61,686 nucleotides of DNA from the NCBI GenBank assembly GCA_046542255.1, contig JBKHBT010000009.1, forward strand, positions 1-61,686, in the 5' to 3' direction. The notes beneath the pieces were generated by a model. It was not told the origin of the DNA. It did no database searches and saw only the letters and a list, made by a program, of their open reading frames with translations. Positions 28,401 to 36,249 of the stretch are shown piece by piece (the first letter of the stretch is position 1; each line of letters begins with the position of its first letter). This DNA comes from JBKHBT01 sp046542255 (GTDB lineage: Bacteria; UBP14; UBA6098; JBKHBT01). The position numbers and the translations under genes are program-made.

Positions 28401-29144
28401 ATAACTGAACCTGAGACGCTTACTGCGTATTACAATGATGAATTCTTATTAAAAATCATAAAGGATCCGGTTCAATTCTATGGGTCCATAACAGTAGATG
28501 ATTCTGTTTTCGAGTCTGTAGCCGAGGTAAATATGTGGTATCCAAGAGATGTAGTTGTAGATTTTAAGGTTTCATCTATGGATATTGGCCCCGACTCATT
28601 ATGGATTTTCGATCACTGGAATGATGACCCATTGGACGATGACTCTATGAAGACAATCACCATGGATACAACACATACTATGACTGCTCATTATAATGGA
28701 GAATTATTTGTTCTCGAATTCCGGCTTTCATCCACAGAGTGGAACTTAGATACTGTCGATGCCGATACATGGACAGTAATCGATGAATCTGACATGTTCC
28801 GCGTAACAAACTTTAGCACTATTCCTATCGACTATGGTCTTTCGGTTGTCGAAACTACTGAAACATGGCAAAGTTCATGCACAAATGGATATAGCAGATT
28901 TGTTCTACGTGGCCAATTCTCCGAAGATTCAACTGCAGCAGGACCATTCTCGTTTAGTTATGATTGTGTCAAGCCTTTCCATGCATGGGCAACAGATGAT
29001 ATCTTTGGCCCGGCTGGCTATTCAGTGGCCCCTGATGAAAGACAATTCCTGTGGTTAGAATTTGGCTCTCCAATATATTCGAGTCTATTTGATAATGAAG
29101 AAACCGTTATCATGAAAATCGATATAAGGCCACGAACTGAATAG
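22473..29144 (+). CDS. Giant secreted protein: Asp-box propeller plus tandem beta repeats
   Basis: The 2,223-residue exported protein starts at TTG, backed by AAGGAGG, with a signal peptide over residues 1-21. Residues about 100-500 carry five Asp-box motifs (SPDDGETF, STNAGASF, SNDGGGSW, SSDGGTSF, SNDVGETF), which implies a sialidase-type beta-propeller; I saw no catalytic sialidase residues and do not call it an enzyme. Around residues 760-930 are two repeats of the bacterial InlB-B-like type (FSHWSDSG then TAYF). Residues 935-1735 hold ten repeats of about 80 residues in five alternating A-B pairs, each with a C-x-G-[YF]-x-G core and a W-x-W end. Four more InlB-B-like repeats and a terminal beta domain follow. 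No T9SS sorting domain is present. It may be an adhesin or surface-layer protein, but this is inference. Confidence 0.88.
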   Translation: MKYFIKFVFFGLLLLGVTFTSDPILQTPHEIESEEAAVSQKGHNRFPIPKEIAEQYITVESKTEELRAIKDYYAGRDFNSSLYRSGDGPDEPAPIDTATIRAFDFSSDAKVNTPSLGQQFHPDVAIGDDGTIYVCWAEVDAYDQYRIYATRSPDDGETFYTATVAYGPSTKAVNRPSIAVSGTGSSAKVFIAFVYYDDYDGSEDFDKDVFLRYSTNAGASFPNAVSISSNGNYSDHPTVETDASGYVYVGYTYAWWTGGGCDDEDIEVNATLAVSNDGGGSWYGARYIASDSKDEYMPQFGIFGSGYSSTLHCVYTYDYDGGSGTDYDVMYRKVTNAGSSSPSIGAAVGISTYTYDEYPGGVDTDPSGNPQVAYTRNADVYYRKSSDGGTSFGTPTAVSTVAADEVDANMVTDGAGNPIIIWRDERTGYPDIYLSYSNDVGETFSEPIMVNQESGGHNQYWPSIASRKEPWTRHIAIVWWDDRWDAGDIVYNGNYQKGVRLNVTINPDYPPWDPMSFEYWSFDEEYEIEFNLPRTYNVWYDTDHSWSPLMEQYWSGSTPYERWACQNPGGWSVVPDIYLKPPDSGGEFDVDFYHQYNIVFWPERGNDSICDATMPDVGLDYTRFGTIHEETCSDSRIVNDWVDRFSDYNLQGWFALDPTQRWAGVSDDTIGTITESDTIRPLYFLQFKPLIHLFGPTDTNSVCTDLYYLYGEEIGECGLFDEWNEWVDCGSELDFSDSTENGWHAVDTTYFIPTSYFTTTIRYRNEEMVIIKNDFDEGGNINVDGHTVASPDTQLWGPASTHIIAAISPQEFGDSTRYYFSHWSDSGTFSHEITVPEHAITFTAYFTPHYHITLEYTGITGGHTPALTGDGWYETGTWAPISATAGYDSTSGIRYGFSHWSSIPEGAIFDEPTSPTTEVIVNRPYRIVANYNVQYSLEVINPDGYGYPDPPEGMNWFDVGSEVYLNAGSPDTIDHMYCTSFSGTGAVPTTGTTEEVTIRIDEPSTITWYWADQPMLTVVSPWSVPTPSVGNHWYDPGTFVEAFVLTPFDLGSAYRWVCTGYEGTSVIGSGSASEIGFIITENCTLTWLWQDEYKLTITNPGGYDSPMPPIGEHWYENGSEVSAWVTSPDGVMHCIGYTGSGSVYPTSGPRDSVTFTITAPTSIQWNWASTEEVVSLTIYSDYGDPEPSGSGWYVPGTPVTCEVTSPYYPAGMDGWRWNCTGFTGYGSAPSGSGSSTGSWTIWTDSEIHWNWEEEVRLSIDSDPPGIDSPTPPYGDHWYNPETFISGSVDAVFEDSMECNGYVGTGSFASDDTNYFEGTIDNPSDITWIWETDNVTLTVISEYDDASCDPDTGEHVFGSGTVVTATCDSAIYIAPWERYKCVGFRGTGGVPTGIGDSVTFVMVASGELTWLWEHQYRLEISNPDGHGTPEPDIGYHWFEAGELVTGRIYPNPDGEWYCTGYTGAGCLESEPGADEFAFIITGRAELEWLWTHASDILSLHVTSDYGDAHPSPGTHYFARDAVVEARMDTAIYYHASDNRHVCTGGTGAGSAPSSFADTSITFTLTENSSIHWNWEHQYELEILNPDGHGRPSPDVGSYWYSESTEVNCFNDREDGDFTCIGYYAVGSIGDGFGNFVDFMMTAPTTLTWRWTNSDDISTLTVTSDYGYPVPAVGVSYIPNGTLVRAYADSFVYLSSGERYRCTGFSGSGSVPSSGEDDVVEFIINEDSRLDWEWSQEYYLRMLYFNCGDATPLQTGENWYLAGSDADIWTEPSVSDPETFEMFGFMRWERIPSSIVVENIYHHPTTVTVSAPCTLIALYNEAVPCTINIDSSYSWTDIYADGVWYEDTHEEVFWWGIGSRHDIEVVESHDTLGTRYIFDNWSDSGARAHNIGPISGPDSWTASYRKQYALTLLKSPAQDYGELYFDTDTVYLSSSLTNWVDAGSTATIGCSSPDGTPGHRFIFDNWSDGLGRVHETATITEPETLTAYYNDEFLLKIIKDPVQFYGSITVDDSVFESVAEVNMWYPRDVVVDFKVSSMDIGPDSLWIFDHWNDDPLDDDSMKTITMDTTHTMTAHYNGELFVLEFRLSSTEWNLDTVDADTWTVIDESDMFRVTNFSTIPIDYGLSVVETTETWQSSCTNGYSRFVLRGQFSEDSTAAGPFSFSYDCVKPFHAWATDDIFGPAGYSVAPDERQFLWLEFGSPIYSSLFDNEETVIMKIDIRPRTE
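25275..27677 (+). repeat. Ten protein-level tandem repeats in five A-B pairs
   Basis: Encoded repeats of about 80 residues. A units open INPDG-G-P-P, have -WY-xG and a short loop before C-GYTGxGS. B units open LTV-SDYG-P-P and have a longer loop ending RY-CTGF-G-GS. Every unit closes with a W-x-W triplet. The DNA copies have diverged, so this is an old expansion rather than a recent duplication. Confidence 0.8.
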
Positions 29145-29210
29145 AACGTTTTTGAGTCTATGCCAATAAAGATTTTAGATTTATTTTTTAGTCTTTAAGA
29201 GAAATTACAT

Positions 29211-31145
29211 ATGCAGAAAAAATGTTATATAGTTTTTTTGTTTTTATTTTTAATCGTCTCATCACTTTTAGCAAATCTTAGGCTAATCGATGGCAAAGAT
29301 ATTCGCATAAGCTCTTTGAAAGGCTATTATCCCGATTCGATTATTGGCTTTCCTGTATTGGAAGAAAGCAAAATTAGAAGTGGTAAGGCAATAGCATATT
29401 TTGAATTATGCAGTAATAACATCTTGCGTCTTGAGAAATTCACAGTCATTGAATATAACCCCAAATTAAGATATATCGAATTACAAAAGGGTCAACTCAC
29501 AATATTCACCGATGAAACTACCCATGATCTTTGCCTGAAATTTGATATTAATAAGGGAAGCATTAGATATGGTTCTTACGGTTCAATAGAAATCATGGTC
29601 GATGATTCACTGTATCATTTAGAACAGGGGCAAATTATCACTTCAGCAGGCCTCTTCGAACCTGAAAAGAGATGGTATTCGAGATACAGTAAAGATGCTG
29701 ATTATCTTATTTTTAATCTTAAAGAAGACAATATACCTTCTCAAACATTTAATCTCGACTATCCGAGCAGACAAGAGAAATTGTTTTCTTATAGCTCGAG
29801 CGGTTCCGGGGGAATTGCAACATACAAAGATAATCGATATTACTATGCCAGTCTTATATTGCAAGCAAGAATTTGGGAGCTTAAAATGGCCTATGATTTT
29901 TGGTTAGCAATAAGTAGCTCTGGTAATTTCTACGATGAAGCGTGGGATGAGTGGGATGATTTGGTATCTCATATAGAATATATCCAATTATTCGAGCCGA
30001 ATGACCCTTTCTATTTCCGCATAGGCCTTTTAAAAAATCTTAACTATGGCTATGGCCTTTTGATGTCGAACTATAACAATTCTGTTTTTTTGCCCTTCGA
30101 CCGGCTATCTGGTATCGAAACTCGCCTTAGCCTGGAAAAAGTAAAAAGCGGGCTTTTTGTAAATGATATCAGTTATCCCAGAGTTATTGGCGGAGAAACT
30201 CAGATTGATATAACCGATAAATTTGCTATGGGAATATCCTTTATATCTGATCTGGACCTTCTCGCACATATAGAAGACTCTGATAATGACTCATATCCAG
30301 ATGAAATCGATCCCGAACCAAATATCGCAAATGATGAAACAGACAGTATAATTACTGCTAATAACATAAATTCACTCGATGAAGTCGATAATAAACAAAT
30401 ACATACATTCGAATTGTCAGGAGACTATGATATTCTAACAAATCGCGACTTAAATACTTCCGTCTCTGGCGCAATTGCCATGCACTCGCAACTTGGAACA
30501 GGCATTAGTTTTCCCAATATGTCTTTCAGTTATCGATGGTTTTCAATCAGTGCTGGCCTCGATTTGCAATCACCAAATTTCGATGGGTGGATTTTCGGCC
30601 GAAATTATGAGACTGAAAAAGCACGCTTCATAATAGATGCTGACTCCAATACTATCATTACTACCAGAGTCGATGAGCTATCCGATGAGAATAATTGGCT
30701 CTATGGATGGAATAATTCTTTCTCGCTTCGAATACCGAGGTATGTCGAATTGAAAACAAGATTTCGTGATATATATCGTGGTAATCATAATGATAGAAAA
30801 TTTTCATTAAGGCTTAAAAACAAATATCCTTTTTCGGATATCTTTATCAGCAGCAATATCTTCATAGAAAATCGCAATTTCAATAATCTTTTCAAGTTAA
30901 TAAGTGATGGCTCGAGCTGGGGAGCAGAACTGGAATTTCGCGCTCACGAAACCATTGAGATTAAAATCAGTTATCGAGAGGTATATGAGGATCGAAACCT
31001 AAATGATGTAATTACATCGTCTGAAATCAAGAGAAACTTCGATGGTAGTGCTACTGTCGATTTCGATTATTGGTGGGATAAATTCATTGAATGGCGAAGG
31101 GCAAAAAAGGCCGAAAAAAAAGCTTCCGAATCAAGAACTAATTAA
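29211..31145 (+). CDS. FecR-domain outer-membrane beta-barrel protein
   Basis: The 644-residue protein has a signal peptide (residues 1-21). Residues about 25-150 resemble a FecR-like domain (KIRSGKAIAYFELCSNNILRLE, IELQKGQLTIF, HLEQGQIITSAG). The rest consists of alternating aromatic-rich strands typical of an outer-membrane barrel, such as NRYYYASLILQARIWEL and FYFRIGLLKNLNYGYG. A loop near residue 360 holds DSDNDSYPDEIDPEPN, a thrombospondin type-3-like calcium-binding motif. The protein ends in a basic tail after the last strand. It lies 66 bases after the giant secreted protein in the same direction, so the pair may be co-expressed; a role in anchoring or exporting that protein is a guess. 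Its ribosome-binding site is weak. Confidence 0.65.
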   Translation: MQKKCYIVFLFLFLIVSSLLANLRLIDGKDIRISSLKGYYPDSIIGFPVLEESKIRSGKAIAYFELCSNNILRLEKFTVIEYNPKLRYIELQKGQLTIFTDETTHDLCLKFDINKGSIRYGSYGSIEIMVDDSLYHLEQGQIITSAGLFEPEKRWYSRYSKDADYLIFNLKEDNIPSQTFNLDYPSRQEKLFSYSSSGSGGIATYKDNRYYYASLILQARIWELKMAYDFWLAISSSGNFYDEAWDEWDDLVSHIEYIQLFEPNDPFYFRIGLLKNLNYGYGLLMSNYNNSVFLPFDRLSGIETRLSLEKVKSGLFVNDISYPRVIGGETQIDITDKFAMGISFISDLDLLAHIEDSDNDSYPDEIDPEPNIANDETDSIITANNINSLDEVDNKQIHTFELSGDYDILTNRDLNTSVSGAIAMHSQLGTGISFPNMSFSYRWFSISAGLDLQSPNFDGWIFGRNYETEKARFIIDADSNTIITTRVDELSDENNWLYGWNNSFSLRIPRYVELKTRFRDIYRGNHNDRKFSLRLKNKYPFSDIFISSNIFIENRNFNNLFKLISDGSSWGAELEFRAHETIEIKISYREVYEDRNLNDVITSSEIKRNFDGSATVDFDYWWDKFIEWRRAKKAEKKASESRTN

Positions 31146-34100
31146 TCATTTTTCTTATTCCTATACATTGCTGCATCAGCATCTGCTATTATTTGATCGA
31201 CCGGGATATCTTGATTTGGACTATACATTGCAAAGCCATGAGAGATAGTTATTTCATAGGGCTTCGAGCTTTTTTTATTGAACCTATCAAAGCCTTCATC
31301 TATTTTTTCCCATATTCTCATAGCATCTTCCATATCTGCTTGAGGCAATATAAGCAAAAACTCATCGCCGCCCATTCTAAGAATGCTATCATTATCTCTA
31401 AGGTTTTCTTTTACAATTCGCGCTATATTCATAAGAACTTTGTCACCATCGATATGTCCAAAATTATCATTGATAAGCTTTAGCTTGTTTACATCTAAAT
31501 AACAAACAGTAAAGGAATAATTCTTTTTTCTCGACTCTTTAATTTCATTATCAAGTACTTCTATGCCACTTCTTCGATTCAATGTACCGGTAAGTGCGTC
31601 TGTCGTGGCCAGCACTCTAAGCTCTTCTTCAGCTTCTTTTCTTTTGGTTATGTCCTGGATTATTGTTATTGTGCGAACAACTTTTCCACTCTCAAAAACC
31701 GGTATTTTCCTGGTTTCGGTAATAATCCTTTTATGATCAAAATATTCAATCTCTTCAATAATATGTGGCTTCCCAGTTTGGAAGACATGTTCATATTCTT
31801 CTTTTATCTGGTCGGCTTTAAAATCGAAAATATCCATCACGGTTTTGCCAAGTATATCATTTGCAAATGGCAGATTAAGCTCTTTTGCCCATTCCACAAG
31901 AGTTTTATTATGCATTATTATTTTTAGCTCGGAATCGACGAGGAAAATTTTGTAATCCATTGAATTGATAGTTGTCCTGTATTGGAGTTCTGACGCTTTT
32001 AGGGCTTCTCTGGCGTGTTTTACGTCTGTTATGTCTTTCATTATTCCATCTATAAATTTAAGCCTGGCCTTTTCATTATAAATAGCTTTGGCACTTATGG
32101 ATACCCAAAATGACGAGCCATCTTTTTTCAATAAAACAGTCTCGAAATCAACTACTGAACCGACATCTTTTAGGCGCTCAAGGTATTGATCACGCTGTTT
32201 AGAATCGAAATATGTTTCATTTGCCGAGGTTGAAATAAATTGCTCGACATTCTCATAGCCGAATAATTTTGCCATTGCAGGATTTGCGGTAATAATCCGT
32301 CCATCGATAGTACTTCTAAAAACTCCAACAGGTACGTTCTCCTGGAGAGTTCTATATCTTTCTTCGGAATATTGCAAAGCTTTTTCGGCTTTTTTGCGTT
32401 CAGTTACGTCTTCTACGATAAACAAAGCACCAGAAATGCTCTCTTTAGGGGCATGAAGCGGAACAACCCTGACATGGTAATAGGAATCTATATCTCTTGC
32501 TTGATATTTGCTCTCGACTTCGATCATTTTATCTCTCTCGAGGCATTCCCAGAAAGCATCGATAAGGCCGGTTTTGTTCATGAAATTCTTTTTGATATAT
32601 TCAACTCTTACATCATAATCGGTTTCAGTTAGTCCAAGCATTTCGATTATCCTACTATTTGCATCGCTAAACTCCCCTTTTGCATCAAATGTAATAATAC
32701 CAAGCGGTGAGCTTTGGAAGAGGTTCCTGTAATATTCTCTTGATTTGGCAAGTTCTCTTTGGGCATGTTTACGAACTGTTATGTCTCTTGCAAAATTCAC
32801 TGTACCAACCACCATATCATCTTCAAAAATAGGAAGGGAATCCACAAGAAGATTATATGTTTCACCATATTTCCCAACAATTCTTAGTTCAAATGTATTA
32901 GAATTGCCATCGAGAGTATTCTGGCAGATTTTATTGAAAGTATCCAGATCGGCCGGATGAATTAGTTCGCCTAATTCTTTGCCAATCCATTCATCGAAAT
33001 CATAACCGGTAAGGTCTGTACCTCGGCTATTTATGAAGGTCAGTTTGGCACATTTGTCGAGCGTCCATATTATATCGTGTGCGGAATTGATTATTAATCT
33101 ATATCTTTCTTCGGAACTTCTAAGCGCTTCTTCATTTGATTTACCAACAAGTGCATTAACGAAAATTTCGGCAATCATTCTAAGCAGATCTTTATCTTTT
33201 GAATTCCATGACATATAGTCTCGCACCGCATCAAATCCGATAAAACCCATCAAATCATTTTTAAATACCATAGGTACCATGACTAAGGATTTAATGCTTT
33301 GTACATTGAGTATTCTGCGAAGGTTTTCTGCTTCTTTGGGGAGCATATCGATGTCTGGAATAAATATATCGCATTTTTCAAATAATTTCTTTTTGAGCCA
33401 TGGAAATTCATCGAGTAAAAGATTTTGTAGATGGTCTATTTGGGGTTCAATATCTTCACGACACCACTCATGCGTATTGCTAAAATGCTTTTTGTCATCA
33501 GTAATTAGGAATAGGTAACTTCTATCCACGCCAGAGAATTCGCCCACTTTCGCCAGAGCTTCATGGATTCCCTCATCGATTTCATCCGAGTTTAGATGAA
33601 TAAAGTTTGTTGATATATTAGATACCATCTTTTCGAAATTATGATGATATTCTATATCTGCTTCAGCAAGTTTCTGTTCTGTAATGTCTTTTATAAAAAC
33701 AAGGTCTGCAATTCTGTCATTATATACAAAAGTTCCAGCATTGACTTCTACTGGTACTCGTTCGCCCTCCTTATCTATTAGATCTGTTTCATATCTTGCT
33801 GGAATTTCTTCGCCAGCAATTCTAGACTTATAGAAACTGAGAACCTCTTCTCTTTTGTCCTCGGCTATGAAATAGTCAAAGAAACTTTCTTCGATTTCAT
33901 CGGTATCGTATCTAATAATCTCGCCTAATCTCTCATTACAATATTTAATAGTTCTATCTTGAATAATCAAAATACCATCATTTGCTCTTTCTACAACCTG
34001 CCGATATTTGGCTTCGCTTTCTTTTAGCTGTTGCTCGATTATCTTGCCTTCTGTGATATCCTGGCCATTGACAACAATGTTTTCATCATCCATCATAGAC

Positions 34101-35362
34101 ATGTGGAATTTAAGCCACCGCCTTTTGCCATTTTTATTTGCTACAAGAAATATCTTCTCGGATAATTTCTCTTTTTCTCGCGCTTTTTCCATTAGATCTA
34201 ACATTGTGTTTCGTCCATGCTCTGTGATAAAACATTTATCCACCCAGCTCTGGACAGTAGGAATTTCATCGAGTTCATAACCAAATAGTTTTTTCATGCT
34301 CGGTGAAAGCATTAGAACTTCACCCCTAATATTAATAACAGCTATTCCATCATAGGAATTATTAAGAATTGCCTGTATAAACTCCTTTTCTTTTTCAAGT
34401 GCTCTTTCATTGGCCAATCTTATTGTAATATCTCTGAGATGTAGCAGATAGGCATTTCCTTCGAAAAAATCCAATTTGCTCGAAGCCGCTTCGACTGGTA
34501 TGGTAAATCCATTTTTATCAATAATATAGCTCTCCATGAAGCTAATTTTATTCTCGAGCAATAAACTGTAGTTTTTCCGTGCGTGAGAAGCAAACTTCAC
34601 CGGAACAAGATCGTAGAAATTATTACCTATCAATTCGCTTCTATTTCGAGAATAGAGTTTGCAAGCAGCGGGATTAACATCTATTATGCGAGTCTTCTCA
34701 TCGGTTACAAGTATAGGGTCTGGTGAGCTTTCAAAAAGGTCTCTGAAGCGTTTTTCGCTGGCGATAAGCTGCTGCTGCGCTTCGACTCTTGCCGAGATAT
34801 CTCGAAGCAAAAGTACTGCGCCTTCTATGCCTGTGAGATTGCCAGTGATTATCTCAAGAGGAAAAGTTTTACCATTTGCTTTAATTCCTGTGGCAAGCCC
34901 AAGATGGAAACCTTCACTTTCCAAAATCTCATATATTTCACCAGAATCATTTGGATTATTTCTTCTATCGAAATAGAGCCTATCTGTTTTTTTGCCCAAA
35001 ATCTCATCGACTGTAAGGCCAAACATTCTCTCTATCGAGCCATTGCACATCGTAACAGTGCGATTGGAATCTATAACAATAAGTACATCCGGGCTTATAC
35101 TCTCTATGATATTTGATAATTCACTCTCTCTTTTGCTTGCCCTATGCCAGCGTCGATAGAGCACTAAAAGGATTCCCGTTAGCAAAAGAAAAGCTAGATT
35201 TATTATAAAATCAAATAGCTTAAATGAAGTATAGGGTCCTACTAGATTTTGCAAAAATCCAGTCAATTGAATAGAAATAGAAAAAAAAGCCAGAATAATT
35301 GAAACAATAAGGACTATCCATAAGTCGAGATAATCCCTGTTTTTGCGACGTTTATATGTCAT
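31142..35362 (-). CDS. Membrane diguanylate cyclase with eight PAS and one GAF domain
   Basis: The 1,406-residue sensor has two transmembrane segments (about residues 12-34 and 48-69), four PAS domains (about 80-565), a GAF domain (about 575-735), four more PAS domains (745-1230) and a C-terminal GGDEF domain. The catalytic GGDEF is intact at residues 1331-1335, as is LDVNKLKLINDNFGHIDGD. RDND at 1322-1325, five residues before it, fits an inhibitory I-site for cyclic di-GMP feedback. No EAL domain is present, so it should make rather than break cyclic di-GMP. Eight PAS domains on one protein are many, and their ligands are unknown. Its stop codon overlaps that of the convergent FecR-barrel gene. 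Confidence 0.9.
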   Translation of the reverse strand: MTYKRRKNRDYLDLWIVLIVSIILAFFSISIQLTGFLQNLVGPYTSFKLFDFIINLAFLLLTGILLVLYRRWHRASKRESELSNIIESISPDVLIVIDSNRTVTMCNGSIERMFGLTVDEILGKKTDRLYFDRRNNPNDSGEIYEILESEGFHLGLATGIKANGKTFPLEIITGNLTGIEGAVLLLRDISARVEAQQQLIASEKRFRDLFESSPDPILVTDEKTRIIDVNPAACKLYSRNRSELIGNNFYDLVPVKFASHARKNYSLLLENKISFMESYIIDKNGFTIPVEAASSKLDFFEGNAYLLHLRDITIRLANERALEKEKEFIQAILNNSYDGIAVINIRGEVLMLSPSMKKLFGYELDEIPTVQSWVDKCFITEHGRNTMLDLMEKAREKEKLSEKIFLVANKNGKRRWLKFHMSMMDDENIVVNGQDITEGKIIEQQLKESEAKYRQVVERANDGILIIQDRTIKYCNERLGEIIRYDTDEIEESFFDYFIAEDKREEVLSFYKSRIAGEEIPARYETDLIDKEGERVPVEVNAGTFVYNDRIADLVFIKDITEQKLAEADIEYHHNFEKMVSNISTNFIHLNSDEIDEGIHEALAKVGEFSGVDRSYLFLITDDKKHFSNTHEWCREDIEPQIDHLQNLLLDEFPWLKKKLFEKCDIFIPDIDMLPKEAENLRRILNVQSIKSLVMVPMVFKNDLMGFIGFDAVRDYMSWNSKDKDLLRMIAEIFVNALVGKSNEEALRSSEERYRLIINSAHDIIWTLDKCAKLTFINSRGTDLTGYDFDEWIGKELGELIHPADLDTFNKICQNTLDGNSNTFELRIVGKYGETYNLLVDSLPIFEDDMVVGTVNFARDITVRKHAQRELAKSREYYRNLFQSSPLGIITFDAKGEFSDANSRIIEMLGLTETDYDVRVEYIKKNFMNKTGLIDAFWECLERDKMIEVESKYQARDIDSYYHVRVVPLHAPKESISGALFIVEDVTERKKAEKALQYSEERYRTLQENVPVGVFRSTIDGRIITANPAMAKLFGYENVEQFISTSANETYFDSKQRDQYLERLKDVGSVVDFETVLLKKDGSSFWVSISAKAIYNEKARLKFIDGIMKDITDVKHAREALKASELQYRTTINSMDYKIFLVDSELKIIMHNKTLVEWAKELNLPFANDILGKTVMDIFDFKADQIKEEYEHVFQTGKPHIIEEIEYFDHKRIITETRKIPVFESGKVVRTITIIQDITKRKEAEEELRVLATTDALTGTLNRRSGIEVLDNEIKESRKKNYSFTVCYLDVNKLKLINDNFGHIDGDKVLMNIARIVKENLRDNDSILRMGGDEFLLILPQADMEDAMRIWEKIDEGFDRFNKKSSKPYEITISHGFAMYSPNQDIPVDQIIADADAAMYRNKKND

Positions 35363-35822
35363 GACCCGGATTTAACTCCGTGAATAGATAAATATTTAAC
35401 TACATATTATTTATCATCTTTAGAATATAAAAAATTTCTAAAGAAAATATTCTGCCCTACTTCCTTATAACTAATATATACTAACATAGATTAAAGACAA
35501 GTATTTCTTATCGAAAAATTTCAAATTAATAAAGAGTCCCAAGCCTGAATATAAAAATTCTTATCTGAGTAACAATTTCGAAGATTTGATTATCGAAGAC
35601 CTGACTGGTATTAAGAGACGGCATCCACAGCTTTGAACCGAGGGCACCAGCCTTGTTTATGTAGTTACTGGATATCAACATTTGGGTTAAAGTTTCCAAA
35701 GCCATAAATCTCTTAATATTATAAAAATAGGAAAGTTTACCTTTCTATAAAGCAGAATCGAGATAATTTAATTAATATCTTTATCTATTGACAAATGCAT
35801 TTCAAAAAGATATCTTGCTGGT
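35363..35822. other. Intergenic region between divergent genes
   Basis: This 460-base region lies between the PAS/GGDEF gene and the Cys/His-rich gene, which diverge. It contains the consensus promoter of the latter and a 59-codon minus-strand open frame (35526-35705) beginning MALETLTQMLISSNYINK, which I could not assign. No RNA gene or mobile element was recognised. Confidence 0.5.
35788..35816 (+). promoter_or_regulatory. Consensus promoter next to a start codon
   Basis: TTGACA (35788-35793), a 17-base spacer and TATCTT (35811-35816). The ATG of the Cys/His-rich gene begins seven bases later with no ribosome-binding site, so the mRNA is expected to be leaderless. Confidence 0.65.
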
Positions 35823-36203
35823 ATGAGAAGCAAAATAGTTAAAAATATTGCACTTGTAACATTCCTAGTAATCTATTTGGCCATTGGACCGATATCGATT
35901 GGTTGTTGCCATCCGCATAGCGAAGATGAACATTGCAAGAATGATACAAATTGCCATTGCAATGAGAATCAAAATCAAAATGATGATAATTGTCATTCAT
36001 GTTATATGAATAAAAGCATCGCTGCTGTCGATCAAAGACAAATATCAAGTCGCCTTAGCCAAAGAAATGACCTCTATCAAAATCAGGAAGCCTTTATCTT
36101 TAGCAGTTTTTTTAATACAAATTCCCGCTTATCCCTATTCGAAGATAAATCAGCATTCTTATCAAAACCTACATACATCGAAAATAACGTCCTTCTTTGT
36201 TAA
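35823..36203 (+). CDS. Small exported Cys/His-rich protein, probable metal binder
   Basis: The 126-residue protein has a hydrophobic signal segment (residues about 8-27), then a dense cluster of Cys and His within about 35 residues: CCHPHSEDEHC, NCHCNENQ and NCHSCYMNKS. Such clusters bind soft metals such as copper or zinc; this is inferred from composition, not from a family match. A lipoprotein-type cleavage before the first Cys is possible but the box is poor. The C-terminal half is unremarkable. It lies 46 bases upstream of a TonB-dependent receptor with a Cys-containing plug and a His-rich tail, so both may act in uptake of the same metal. The start codon follows a consensus promoter directly. 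Confidence 0.7.
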   Translation: MRSKIVKNIALVTFLVIYLAIGPISIGCCHPHSEDEHCKNDTNCHCNENQNQNDDNCHSCYMNKSIAAVDQRQISSRLSQRNDLYQNQEAFIFSSFFNTNSRLSLFEDKSAFLSKPTYIENNVLLC

Positions 36204-36249
36204 AATGTAATTTTCTCCAGGAAAATCACATTAAATAAAAGGAGGAATA

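Noticed and set aside
35526..35705. 59-codon minus-strand open frame (MALETLTQMLISSNYINK...)
   Set aside because: It has no ribosome-binding site and no family I recognise. It may be chance or a decayed remnant, and a homology search would decide.
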